A stretch of DNA of 64,000 nucleotides from Sphingomonas sp. YR710 (GCF_900101455.1 NZ_FMZJ01000007.1:1-64000), one strand, 5' to 3'; positions 19,722-28,730 are shown, counted from the stretch's first letter. Translations and numbers: made by a program. Notes: a model not told the origin generated them from the letters alone.

Positions 19722-20474
19722 ATGACCGAAAGCCGCCTCTTGCTCTCGCGCCGTTCGCTCATCGGCGGGCTCGCCTCCACCGGCGGGCTGTTGCTCAGCG
19801 GCTGCAGCCGCAGCAACGATCCGCCGACCTATGGCAATATCCTGCGGATGGGCGACAATCTGACCTATCACGCCCAACGGCTGCTGCTCTCCGGCGGCGC
19901 GCTGGCGCGCGAATATGATCGATCGGAGATCAGTTCGATGCCGGCGATCGGAACGGTGGACCCGGCGTTCGGCGCGGGCGGCGACGCTTATGGCGCGGTG
20001 CGCCGCGATGGCTTTGCCGATTGGCGGATCGAGGTTTCGGGCAGCGTGGACCGGCCGCGCAGCTTCTCGCTCCCCGACCTGCGGTGCATGCGATCGCGCA
20101 CGCAGATCACCCGCCATATGTGCGAGGAAGGCTGGACGGCGATCACCGAGTGGACCGGCGTGCCCTTGTCGGCCGTGCTCGCGGCCGTCGCGATCCGCTC
20201 CACCGCCCGCTTCGTCGAATATTACAGCTTCGATGGCTGGGCCGACAGCATCGACATGATCGATGCGCTGCACCCGCAAACCCTGCTGGCCTATGGCATG
20301 AACGGCCGCGACCTGCCGATCGCCCATGGCGCCCCCGTCCGCATGCGGGTGGAGCGGCAGATCGGCTATAAGAGCGTCAAATTCCTGCAGCGCATCGTCG
20401 TCTCGGATCATTTCAACGACTTCGGAAAGGCCAGCGCGATCCAGCAGGGCTGGGCCTGGCATGCGGGGATTTAG
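19722..20474 (+). CDS. Exported molybdopterin-dependent oxidoreductase (SUOX/MsrP-like fold)
   Basis: 250 residues. A twin-arginine motif (SRRSLIGG) precedes a hydrophobic run that ends in LLLSGC, so it may be a Tat-exported lipoprotein acylated on Cys28. The oxidoreductase molybdopterin-binding domain shows WRIEVSGSVDRPRSFSLPDL and the molybdenum-ligand Cys134 in HMCEEGW, with EWTGVPL after it. Homologues reduce or oxidise small oxyanions or sulfoxides in the periplasm. Electrons probably come from the cytochrome b encoded immediately upstream. It lacks the dimerisation domain of true sulfite oxidases. Substrate unknown. Confidence 0.9.
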   Translation: MTESRLLLSRRSLIGGLASTGGLLLSGCSRSNDPPTYGNILRMGDNLTYHAQRLLLSGGALAREYDRSEISSMPAIGTVDPAFGAGGDAYGAVRRDGFADWRIEVSGSVDRPRSFSLPDLRCMRSRTQITRHMCEEGWTAITEWTGVPLSAVLAAVAIRSTARFVEYYSFDGWADSIDMIDALHPQTLLAYGMNGRDLPIAHGAPVRMRVERQIGYKSVKFLQRIVVSDHFNDFGKASAIQQGWAWHAGI

Positions 20475-20548
20475 CGAAAGTCCGGCTGAATTGCGTCTTG
20501 CCGGGCTATACTTCGAGAATCCCGTCACCTTCCAGCGAGGACGCCATC

Positions 20549-21004
20549 ATGGCCGGTGAAAAGCAGGAAACCCCATGGCCATTGCCGAGATTCAGTTTCT
20601 CGGTCACCGGCATGCCCGGCCATCCGGTCTTCCAGGAGGTCACCGGTCTTGAGACCAAAGGCCAGGTGATCGACGATCGCGCCCGCAAGAGCTCCATCTT
20701 TTCGCCCGTCCAGATGCCGGGGCACGCCAGGGTCGGCAATGTGACGATGAAGAAGGGCATCTTCGTCGCCGGTCCGCTGCTGTGGACCTGGTTCGAATCG
20801 ATCCGGATGAACCGCATCGCGCGATCCAATATCGTCGTGAGCCTGTTGGATCAGACCGGCGCCGCACCCTATCGGTGGCAGCTCAACAACGCCTTTCCGA
20901 CCAAAGTGACCGGCACCGATCTGAAATCGGACGGCAACGAGGTCGCGGTAGAAAGCATCGAGGTGGCGTTCGAGACGATGACCATCGCACTCGGGGGATC
21001 ATAG
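20549..21004 (+). CDS. Contractile-tail tube protein (T4 gp19-like), first copy
   Basis: 151 residues. The pattern FSFSVTGMPGHPVFQEVTGL, then MPGHARVGNVTMKKGIF, NIVVSLLDQTGAAPYRWQL and NEVAVESIEVAFETMTI is that of the phage tail-tube family used in T4-like phages and extracellular contractile injection systems. Members stack as hexameric rings inside a sheath. AGCGAGGA precedes the ATG at 20549. Only one more tube-like gene follows; sheath, baseplate, spike and AAA+ genes are absent nearby. It is therefore an orphan here, and may serve a system encoded elsewhere or be a remnant. Confidence 0.85.
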   Translation: MAGEKQETPWPLPRFSFSVTGMPGHPVFQEVTGLETKGQVIDDRARKSSIFSPVQMPGHARVGNVTMKKGIFVAGPLLWTWFESIRMNRIARSNIVVSLLDQTGAAPYRWQLNNAFPTKVTGTDLKSDGNEVAVESIEVAFETMTIALGGS

Positions 21005-21007
21005 GCG

Positions 21008-21457
21008 GTGGCGAGTGCCTATTATCCGCCGCCCGCCTTTGCCTTCTCGGTGGCCATCGCTTCCGGGGCTTCGACGGCACCGCCGGCGAACATCGACGCC
21101 GCGTTCCAGGAGGTTTCCGGAATCGATCCCAGGATCGATATCGAAGATGTCCGCGAAGGCGGCACGAGCAGCTATGTCCATCAGCTTCCGGGCGTCACAA
21201 AACATTCCAACCTCATCCTCAAGCGCGGCTACGTGACGTTGGGCTCTCCGCTCGCCGACTGGGCCGCGCAGACGGTGGGATCGACATTGGGCACGGCTAT
21301 CAAGACGGAGACGCTGAACGTCTTCCTGCTCGGGCCGGCGGGGGAGGTACTGGTCACCTGGAGCTTCGCGAATGCGTGGCCGGTCAAATGGGAGGTCGGC
21401 GCGCTCGATTCGAGCGATAAAACGTCGGTGCTGACCGAGACGCTTGAGATCTCCTAA
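21008..21457 (+). CDS. Contractile-tail tube protein (T4 gp19-like), second copy
   Basis: 149 residues beginning with GTG, three bases after the previous stop. It shares the tube-family layout: FAFSVAI...IDAAFQEVSGIDPRIDIEDV, LPGVTKHSNLILKRGYV, LNVFLLGPAGEVLVTWSF and a final TSVLTETLEIS. It is diverged from its neighbour and longer in the first loop, as Afp1/Afp5-type paralogues in contractile injection systems are. Two tube paralogues fit an injection system better than a simple prophage, but the rest of such a cluster is missing from this window. Confidence 0.83.
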   Translation: MASAYYPPPAFAFSVAIASGASTAPPANIDAAFQEVSGIDPRIDIEDVREGGTSSYVHQLPGVTKHSNLILKRGYVTLGSPLADWAAQTVGSTLGTAIKTETLNVFLLGPAGEVLVTWSFANAWPVKWEVGALDSSDKTSVLTETLEIS

Positions 21458-21527
21458 GCGACGGTCAGCAGAGTCATCACGGCGGCAAGCCGTTAGGTTG
21501 CGGTGCTCGCGGCCAACCCCCTTTGAC

Positions 21528-21562
21528 CTAATTTATGCATGATGACCCCGAAATTCGTGCCA
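21528..21562. repeat. 35-bp imperfect repeat, copy B
   Basis: Partner of 18830-18864: ATTTATGCAT followed by CCCCGAAATTCG. It lies between the tail-tube pair and the lower-GC defence-like block, about 120 bp before that block's first gene. Confidence 0.5.
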
Positions 21563-21680
21563 AAAAACTCAACTCTATCCACGTGAGCAGACTTTTTTGT
21601 TGCCCTGCAAAGAGGTTGTTTTTCACCTGCGAAAATACGTCTATCGAGTAAGCGAAGCAGCAATTTAGTGGGCCAAATGC

Positions 21681-23966
21681 GTGATCGATCAGAAGGCAAG
21701 CCAGCGCGTCGAGGAACTCAGGGCGCAGATATCGGCTGAGCTAGAGAAAGATAATCCAGACTGGCGGGTTATCGAGAATGCTGGCCGAGAGGTCGTTGAC
21801 AGCGATCCTGATGCCGTTCGATTTTCAGTGGACGCCGCCCATATTCAGAGGCTGGGCGAGCAGTTGGTCGGTCGTCAAGAGACGGCCGTTTCTGAACTAA
21901 TCAAAAACGCCTTTGATGCCGATGCGACCGAAGTCCTTCTGACTTTTGAGAGCCAGAATGCAAAGGGCGGCACGCTGGTCATCGAGGATGATGGCAGCGG
22001 TATGACCGATGCGGTCATCCGAAGCTCGTGGATGCGAATTTCGACGGATGCAAAATCGGTTGAACCGCGATCACCCATTTTCGACCGCATACGGGCCGGG
22101 AAAAAGGGTATCGGACGCTTTTCGGTCCAACGCCTTGGCGAAGAACTGATGTTCGAGACGAGGCCGCGTGGCCTTCCCTTCGGGTTCCGCGTGCGGTTTC
22201 AATGGGACACAGACTTTATCGTGGGCAGCGATTTGCACGACGTCTTCAACCGGATCGAACGCTTCGCAAAAGCGCCGGATGATCACGGAACCCGCCTTGA
22301 AATTTGCCGGCTTCGAGACGCATGGCCGACTCCGGCCATCGAGCGTGTCTGGCGTTCGGTCATTCTGTTACAACCACCATTCATAGCGCAGTCTTTGCTG
22401 GTATCAGGGGCAGCTTCACCCGTTACCCAGGCGACGAATATCGACCCTGGCTTCAGGGTAAATATTAATGGCACATCAAAAGAAGAAAAGGTCGAGCTAT
22501 TTTCCCTAGAAAGAAGTTTTCTATCGCAGGCTCTCGCAAAAATTACTGCGTCCATAGATGCAGATGGAAGCGCCGTTGTGAAGGTTTTTTCAGATAAGCT
22601 GTCTGTCAATGACGAAACCAAAGTGGAAAAGAAATATACGCTGACCGGTCCGGTCGATCTGGAAGCAAGCTATTTCATCTACCAGCGAGATACCTTGTCG
22701 GGTATGAACATGGCCGTCGCGGCCAATATGGGGCGTAATTTCGGCGGCATGCGCATTTACCGGAACGGATTTCGCGTCCTCCCCTATGGTGAACAGAGAG
22801 ACGACTGGCTCCGGCTTGACGAAGATGTTTCCCGCAGAAACCTCCTGATACCAGCAAATAACCGCAATTTCTTTGGCCAGGTTCTTCTCGACACGGACAA
22901 AAACCCACTTTTTGAAGAAACCAGCAGCCGGGAAGGATTACTTGAAAACGAAGCTTTTGATGAACTGCGCGCTTTCGCGCGCTGGGCGCTGGAATGGAGT
23001 ACGCTGAGAATAGCATCCGCGCGAAATCGCAAGCGCACAGCCGGCGAACGTGGTTTTGTCCGTGAAGTCAACAGGCCCTCGGAACTCATAAAGCGCATTA
23101 TAGAGAACAAGCCCGAACCGACAGCGTCGGAACCCATCATAAGTAAAATTCAATTTCTGGAAGTCCAGGACGCGGTCGAGGCCTATGAGAAGCACGTAGA
23201 AGAAGAACGAGCCTCAGCACTAGAATACGGTGAGATGCTAAGGATCCTCGCATCCCTTGGGCTTTCCATCAGCGTTTTCGGCCATGAGGTAAAGGGCGCG
23301 CAGGGTGCCTTGGGCACAGATCTTATGTTGCTTAAAGATCTGATCGATGAGATGCCCGACGGGGCGCTCAGACAGGAGATCGAGGCTCAGTTCGATGAGC
23401 TTCAGATCGCCTCCGACCGCCTTTTCGATATAGGCGGCTATATCGCAGGCCTGATGTCCAGCACGGAAAGCCGTGCACTACAGGAATTGTCAGTAAAGGG
23501 AGCGATCGAAAGGTTTGAGCGTCAGTTTTCTGAATATATGACTAAACAAAATATCATATTCCATGTCCGAGTCGATGAATCACACCTGCGTACGGCGCCA
23601 ATGCATGCTAGTGAATTCGACTCTGTACTGCTGAATTTTCTGACGAACTCCATAAAATCGATGAAGAAAGCGAAGGTCTCCGAACGTCATGTCAGCATCG
23701 ACGCCCGCCTTATCGGCGACCTAATTATCGTGGGCTTTGAGGATAACGGCGTAGGAATACCTCCGGAGAATGAAGAGCGAATATTCATGCCTTTCTTCAC
23801 GACGACAATGGGGACCGAAGACGATGGTGTAACCGGCCCCGGCACAGGCCTTGGCCTGAAAATCGTTTCAGATATCGCCGAAAGCTATGGAGGTAGTGTT
23901 GCAGTTGCGGTACCGACCAACGGCTACACCTGCCGCCTTGAATTCAGCGTTCTTGCAAAAAAATAA
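21681..23966 (+). CDS. Dual GHKL ATPase: Hsp90/MutL-like N-half with histidine-kinase C-half
   Basis: 761 residues with two complete GHKL ATPase modules. N-terminal: N-box ELIKNAFDAD (72-81), DDGSGM (103-108), GKKGIGRFS (140-148), then a transducer-like region with MRIYRNGFRVLPYG (357-370), DDWLRLD and SSREGLLEN, typical of Hsp90/MORC-like conflict ATPases. C-terminal: a helical hairpin with FGHEVK (His535), N-box NFLTNSIKS, EDNGVGIP and GTGLGL, as in sensor kinases. No membrane helix. It likely senses something intracellular and phosphorylates the receiver protein encoded 12 bp downstream. It starts with GTG. Codon use and GC are lower than in neighbours, which suggests transfer. A role in defence is inferred from context. 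Confidence 0.85.
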   Translation: MIDQKASQRVEELRAQISAELEKDNPDWRVIENAGREVVDSDPDAVRFSVDAAHIQRLGEQLVGRQETAVSELIKNAFDADATEVLLTFESQNAKGGTLVIEDDGSGMTDAVIRSSWMRISTDAKSVEPRSPIFDRIRAGKKGIGRFSVQRLGEELMFETRPRGLPFGFRVRFQWDTDFIVGSDLHDVFNRIERFAKAPDDHGTRLEICRLRDAWPTPAIERVWRSVILLQPPFIAQSLLVSGAASPVTQATNIDPGFRVNINGTSKEEKVELFSLERSFLSQALAKITASIDADGSAVVKVFSDKLSVNDETKVEKKYTLTGPVDLEASYFIYQRDTLSGMNMAVAANMGRNFGGMRIYRNGFRVLPYGEQRDDWLRLDEDVSRRNLLIPANNRNFFGQVLLDTDKNPLFEETSSREGLLENEAFDELRAFARWALEWSTLRIASARNRKRTAGERGFVREVNRPSELIKRIIENKPEPTASEPIISKIQFLEVQDAVEAYEKHVEEERASALEYGEMLRILASLGLSISVFGHEVKGAQGALGTDLMLLKDLIDEMPDGALRQEIEAQFDELQIASDRLFDIGGYIAGLMSSTESRALQELSVKGAIERFERQFSEYMTKQNIIFHVRVDESHLRTAPMHASEFDSVLLNFLTNSIKSMKKAKVSERHVSIDARLIGDLIIVGFEDNGVGIPPENEERIFMPFFTTTMGTEDDGVTGPGTGLGLKIVSDIAESYGGSVAVAVPTNGYTCRLEFSVLAKK

Positions 23967-23978
23967 GGTGGCTAAGAG

Positions 23979-25088
23979 ATGTTAAACGGCTTCTTTATCG
24001 ACGATGAAGATCTTAGCTACGCAAAAATGCTGACCACGCGAGGTGTTCTGGTCTTCGAGGGCAGAAAGACAGGGCCACTTACCCAGCTTGCCAAGACCAT
24101 ATTCTCAGCGCAACCTTCAATCGTAGCGCTCGACTATCGCCTCGATGAGGATCCGGGAGAAATGGATCCCGCAGACACGTACAAGGCCAGCGTGTTAGCA
24201 CAGAAGCTACGTGACGATGCCATCGACCTTCCAACAAAAGATTTCCCGATTGTACTGGTCTCAAACGAGCCACAACTTGATGCTCTGTACCGACCCGACA
24301 AAACCGCCCACGATTTGTTTGATAGGGTCTATGGTAAGCGGTTCATTCTGAACAATCGAGCTCAAGTTCGGGCAGAGGTTATTTCCCTCGCAAAAGGGTA
24401 CCAACTGTTGGCGGCCGTAAACGGAAATTACGACCTCGCGTCTCTGCTTGGCCTAGCGGCAGATGATAAACCTTTGCTCGACCACCAAGAACTCCAGGTT
24501 GCGGCAAAGTCTGCGGCTGCCCCTCATATTCTGGCCCGCGTCATTTTGCGCAACCTCATTTTGCGACCCGGGCTCCTTATCGACGATAGCGATGCCGCTG
24601 CTAGGCTCGGCATCGAAGAACCATCTTTTCAAGGCATTGCAGGCCGTATCGAAGGCGACGCCTCATATAAGGGCGTCTTTGCAGGCGGAGGCCGGCGGTG
24701 GTGGACGCACAAGCTCGTCGCCTGGGGCGAGCAAATTCTGGGGACCCGGATCACGTCGCTCACCGCGGCACAACGTGCAGAAGCACTGTCGGTCGCTTTG
24801 GAAGCTCCCTTAGCTCCAGCTGCCTCGACATGGGACGGTTCGGTTGATCAACTCGTCGCCATGGCATGCGCCTCGTGTCGCCTAGGCACCGATATATCAC
24901 ATTCTGTAACGGCCTTTGATCCTCATCTACCTCGATATGCTCTGCGAAAGAGGATCTGCTGGAATTGCGTTCAGACCGATCGGTACAAGGCTCAAACGCC
25001 TCCACTTCTCATTGACGAAACGGACCAGCGTGTAGCTACCCGCGTGCTCGGTCTCAAACGCCCTCCTAAAGTTAGTGGTGCGGCGTGA
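23979..25088 (+). CDS. Receiver-like domain protein with C-terminal zinc ribbon
   Basis: 369 residues. The N-terminal 125 residues keep receiver-fold hallmarks: acidic pair Asp8-Asp9 (FIDDED), acceptor Asp52 in ALDYRLDE, Ser95 in VLVSNE and Lys120 in VYGKRF. The middle (about 130-300) is an unrecognised alpha/beta domain with GGGRRWWTHKLVAWGEQILG. The end has two CxxC pairs (CASC and CWNC), a likely zinc ribbon. No usual DNA-binding output domain is visible. It should be the phospho-partner of the kinase just upstream. It overlaps the next gene by four bases. This domain combination is not one I can name. Confidence 0.75.
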   Translation: MLNGFFIDDEDLSYAKMLTTRGVLVFEGRKTGPLTQLAKTIFSAQPSIVALDYRLDEDPGEMDPADTYKASVLAQKLRDDAIDLPTKDFPIVLVSNEPQLDALYRPDKTAHDLFDRVYGKRFILNNRAQVRAEVISLAKGYQLLAAVNGNYDLASLLGLAADDKPLLDHQELQVAAKSAAAPHILARVILRNLILRPGLLIDDSDAAARLGIEEPSFQGIAGRIEGDASYKGVFAGGGRRWWTHKLVAWGEQILGTRITSLTAAQRAEALSVALEAPLAPAASTWDGSVDQLVAMACASCRLGTDISHSVTAFDPHLPRYALRKRICWNCVQTDRYKAQTPPLLIDETDQRVATRVLGLKRPPKVSGAA

Positions 25089-25771
25089 CACTTGCTGCTG
25101 AAGATGCCGCAACTGCGCTGCGCTCAATCGCCACCAAACTCCTCGATGCGAAAATTATAACGGACTTAGGATACAGCACACTCTCAGAAGAAGCCCGACG
25201 CATTGGGATGGCTCGCACTGCTCGGACGTGGTCGCTCAAAATCAACCGTGGTGCCGAAGTCCAGTTCGACTGGTGCCTCGATAAGAACGGAAATGATATT
25301 CGTCCGACCATAATCGCTGATCTGGTTGTCGACCAAAATCACGCAATATTTCCGCCTTTTTCTTCACTCGTCATAGCGGTCGAACTCCATGATCTCAATA
25401 ATCATCCAGTTGCCCGCTGGCACGTCGACCGCGCCAACTCAACAGGCAACGTACAGGATGGCCCCCTATTTCATCTCCAATATGGCGGACACAATGCGGA
25501 GAATCGCACATTTGACGCTGTGTTGAAAGAGCCGCGCTGGTGTCACCCACCCTTGGACGTCGGATTGTTATGCGAAATAGTCGCCGCGAATTTCTTTACG
25601 GAACGATGGGAAAAGGACCTGCGCTACGACACCGCTTGGTGCGACAGCATACAAACCTTCCAAAAGCTATGTTACACGACCTATATCAAGCAGATGCAGT
25701 CCTATCTGAACGCCAGCCATTCTACCGCCCTCGGTCAAATGTGGACGGATAGTTGGCACCCTCGCGTCTAG
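25085..25771 (+). CDS. Unknown protein, last gene of the kinase-receiver operon
   Basis: 228 residues, soluble, starting four bases inside the preceding gene. Notable segments are VQFDWCLDKNGNDIRPTIIA, RWHVDRAN, GPLFHLQYGGH and RWCHPPLDVGLL, with conserved-looking His, Asp and Trp residues. I do not recognise the family. The operon position suggests that it is the output of the two-component pair, perhaps the effector, or an adaptor. Its stop overlaps the stop of the convergent methyltransferase gene by three bases, so the two units are packed tail to tail. A nuclease or other enzyme activity is possible but cannot be shown from sequence. Confidence 0.7.
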   Translation: MTLAAEDAATALRSIATKLLDAKIITDLGYSTLSEEARRIGMARTARTWSLKINRGAEVQFDWCLDKNGNDIRPTIIADLVVDQNHAIFPPFSSLVIAVELHDLNNHPVARWHVDRANSTGNVQDGPLFHLQYGGHNAENRTFDAVLKEPRWCHPPLDVGLLCEIVAANFFTERWEKDLRYDTAWCDSIQTFQKLCYTTYIKQMQSYLNASHSTALGQMWTDSWHPRV

Positions 25772-27462
25772 GGCAGTTTGCGTCTTTCTGGCCGTCTGCG
25801 CAAACGCATGCTTTGCAGCGCGTCTCGAAACAGTTTGGATGTTCGCCCAACAGCGATACCGCAAGCAGTGAAGATGAGCTTGTCGGCTAATTTCATGGCT
25901 TCAGCCTGCCCTCCTTCACGCAGCGCCTTATCGATCGCTGTTACCGCCTGGTCCAACATCTCTGGCTTCATTTTTGGCAGAAGGAGGTCGATGCGCTCCG
26001 CGTCCCGAGGCTCATGCTTGAGAACACCAGATCCATATCGGCGACCAACCAGTTCCGCCGATATCTGAGAAAAAGAAGTCAGCATGCTGATGCTAGCCAG
26101 CCTTTGAATATTTTCAGTGACATCAGCGTGGAAGAACACTCTGTGAACGGTGTTCGTGCTCACGCAATTCAGGTCATTCAGAACCAATCTTGGCCCTTCA
26201 TGGTGCATCACCGGTAAAAATGCGTGCGGGCAGTTTCCATCGTTGGGAGCTGACCAGATCGTTCTTTTCTTGAAGGTTGAAATTTTGGCGCGTCGCTCGA
26301 CGTCGAAACTTGCCAAATAGTCCCGAACGCGTTGGTTGTCCGGACTGCAACTAGAGTCGATGAGAAGCGCACGCCCCCCACCCTCAAGATATTCCGCCAT
26401 GTCCGCCCGTTTGAATGACAATCCCTTTGTCGCGCGGAATTTTGCAAGCACTGGCGTACAGTCGGCTTCTTCAAGGCCGGCGGCGCGCGCACCTTCCTGC
26501 GAGAGGATGAAAAAATCATTATCTCCAGTGACAATCCCGATTTGTACGCGGGCGACCGCTCCCAATGTCGTGGCGACGGGCTTCGCCTTGAGCGCATCGA
26601 ATGACGTGATCGCCAACTCGTCCATACTCAACATCGCAGGGCATATGGCCGTAGTAATGCCCCGCCATTCGCCCCCATCCCATTGGGGTATCAAGGCAGC
26701 CAAATCATCGACGGTCCGTGCTTCACCAAGCTCACTTTTTCGACCCACCTCTTTGTCGCCATAACCATCCGCCAAAAGCACGACTGTCTCCTCGTCCGTG
26801 CCTTCGGTCAGAAAGATCCGCTCACGAATCACGATTGCCAAGCTTCGCCTAAAATGCTCGGCAATATGAAGACGGATGGGCGCCGCGTAGTCGGCTTGCA
26901 AAAAGGCGCCAGGCAATACCCAAGCCATCCGTCCGCCCAACGCCAGATAGGACAGCGAGTGCGAGATGAAGTAGGCCCAAAGGCTGCTTCTGCCTCCAAT
27001 GTCGGAGACCACACCGGGCTCGGCAGCCAGCTTTTTGAGTTTGCCGCGATCAATTTTATGGTGCGGGATATATGGCGGGTTGGCCAATATGGCGGAGAAT
27101 TTGGCAGGCCATTGAGCTTCGTTCTGACGATCGAGAAAGTCACCCAAAACGAAGCCGCTCGTATCGACCGGCGAACCGAATACCTCAGCGAGATGATCAA
27201 AAGCGATGGGATCGATGTCGCAGCCGTAGATCGATTCGGACGGCATCGCACAGCCAAGCGCAATTAAGGCATCGCGTGCAGCCTCTAAAAACCCGCAGCC
27301 GCCAAAACTCGGCTCGAGCACGGTGTCCGCAGAAGTATTAATTGCCCAATCAGCCAAAAGCCTGCTGAGGCGAGGTGGTGTATAGAATGCTCCCAGCTGC
27401 CGGCGAACCGTTAGGTTCCGCTCGTTCCGGGCAAGGGCCTCAGCTATTCCAGCCATCATCAT
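25768..27462 (-). CDS. Adenine-specific DNA methyltransferase, Eco57I/N6-type
   Basis: 564 residues. N-terminal LGAFYTPPRLSRLLADWAI (YTP motif of gamma-type MTases), motif I VLEPSFGGCGF (48-58), CDIDPIAF and the catalytic NPPY at 128-131 (ILANPPYIPH). The region after 260 probably holds the target-recognition part (ARVQIGIVTGDNDFFIL is typical of Eco57I/TaqI-like enzymes). It would methylate adenine N6 in a specific site. No restriction endonuclease of a known family lies beside it, so it is either a solitary methyltransferase or the self-marking part of a system whose effector is in the convergent operon. GC is lower than the flanks. Confidence 0.9.
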   Translation of the reverse strand: MMMAGIAEALARNERNLTVRRQLGAFYTPPRLSRLLADWAINTSADTVLEPSFGGCGFLEAARDALIALGCAMPSESIYGCDIDPIAFDHLAEVFGSPVDTSGFVLGDFLDRQNEAQWPAKFSAILANPPYIPHHKIDRGKLKKLAAEPGVVSDIGGRSSLWAYFISHSLSYLALGGRMAWVLPGAFLQADYAAPIRLHIAEHFRRSLAIVIRERIFLTEGTDEETVVLLADGYGDKEVGRKSELGEARTVDDLAALIPQWDGGEWRGITTAICPAMLSMDELAITSFDALKAKPVATTLGAVARVQIGIVTGDNDFFILSQEGARAAGLEEADCTPVLAKFRATKGLSFKRADMAEYLEGGGRALLIDSSCSPDNQRVRDYLASFDVERRAKISTFKKRTIWSAPNDGNCPHAFLPVMHHEGPRLVLNDLNCVSTNTVHRVFFHADVTENIQRLASISMLTSFSQISAELVGRRYGSGVLKHEPRDAERIDLLLPKMKPEMLDQAVTAIDKALREGGQAEAMKLADKLIFTACGIAVGRTSKLFRDALQSMRLRRRPERRKLP

Positions 27463-27740
27463 TCATTGGCAAACGTCCACCCACATCAATTTATTCGTTT
27501 TGAAGGCCTTAAAGCTCAACTTCCTGCAAGCAAACGGATTGAAGGACGCTTACGCCTTGGCTCTTCATTTGTCTCCAGGTTTGTATCTCGATCGAGTTCG
27601 GGGAACCGCCTCTGGTCCAACCGGCGGAACATCCACATGTCGGCGCAAAACGTGCCGCGCTGTGCCGGTAGTGTCTGCTTTCTAGGCTACGCCAATGGCA
27701 CCGCTCCGGTCTGAAACGTCGGCCACGAGGTTGCCCCGCC

Positions 27741-28730
27741 CTACAACTTCGGCCTTCCCACATCCGGCCCGCTCACCCCGCCGGTCATCTCCAGCATCCG
27801 ATCAAGCGACCGCTTCGCCGCCACCCGCGTCGGCTCGTCCACCTCGATCTGCGGCGTCAGGTCGCGCAGCGCGAGGTACAATTTCTCCAGCGTGTTCATT
27901 GCCATGTACGGGCAGGCATTGCAGTTGCAGTTGCCGTCCGCGCCCGGCGCGCCGATGAAGGTCTTGTGCGGGGCGGCCTTTTCCATCTGGTGGATGATGT
28001 GCGGTTCGGTGGCGATGATGAAGAGGTCGCTGTCCGATGCCAGCACATAGTCCAAAATCCCGCGGGTCGAGCCGACATAATCGGCGTGATCGAGGATGTG
28101 GACCGGGCATTCGGGGTGGGCGGCGACCGGGGCGCCCGGATACTCTGCCTTGAGTTTCAGCAGCTCGGTCTCCGAGAAGGCCTCGTGGACGATGCAGCTT
28201 CCCTCCCACAGCAGCATATCGCGCCCGGTCTTGCGCGCGAAATAGCCGCCGAGGTGGCGATCGGGGGCGAAGATGATCTTCTGGTCGGCGGGGAGCTGCG
28301 ACAGGATGGTTTCGGCCGAGGAGGAGGTGACGATGATGTCGCTATGCGCCTTCACCGCCGCCGAGCAATTGATGTAGGTGAGCGCGAGATGATCGGGGTG
28401 CGCCGCGCGGAACGCCGCGAACTGATCGGGCGGGCAACTGTCCTCCAGGCTGCAGCCGGCATCCATATCGGGCAGGATCACGGTCTTTTCGGGCGAGAGG
28501 ATCTTCGCCACCTCGGCCATGAAGCGCACGCCGCAAAAGGCGATGACATCGGCATCGGTGGCGGCGGCTTTCCGGGAGAGATCGAGGCTGTCACCGACGA
28601 AATCGGCGAGATCCTGGATCTCCGGCGCCTGATAATAATGGGCGAGGATCACGGCGTTACGCTCCTTGCGCAGCCGATCGATTTCGGCGCGCAGATCGAG
28701 CCCGATCAGGTTTTCGACGATGGCGTTCAT
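27741..28730 (-). CDS. nadA: Quinolinate synthase A
   Basis: 329 residues. It condenses iminoaspartate with dihydroxyacetone phosphate to quinolinate and carries an oxygen-sensitive [4Fe-4S] cluster. Family features are visible: [33 protein letters not shown] with one cluster Cys, [22 protein letters not shown]-like [27 protein letters not shown], and the C-terminal [19 protein letters not shown]. NadC is encoded at 6.2-7.1 kb. A metallo-hydrolase follows upstream on the same strand with 21 bp between. Complete and typical. Confidence 0.96.
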   Translation of the reverse strand: MNAIVENLIGLDLRAEIDRLRKERNAVILAHYYQAPEIQDLADFVGDSLDLSRKAAATDADVIAFCGVRFMAEVAKILSPEKTVILPDMDAGCSLEDSCPPDQFAAFRAAHPDHLALTYINCSAAVKAHSDIIVTSSSAETILSQLPADQKIIFAPDRHLGGYFARKTGRDMLLWEGSCIVHEAFSETELLKLKAEYPGAPVAAHPECPVHILDHADYVGSTRGILDYVLASDSDLFIIATEPHIIHQMEKAAPHKTFIGAPGADGNCNCNACPYMAMNTLEKLYLALRDLTPQIEVDEPTRVAAKRSLDRMLEMTGGVSGPDVGRPKL

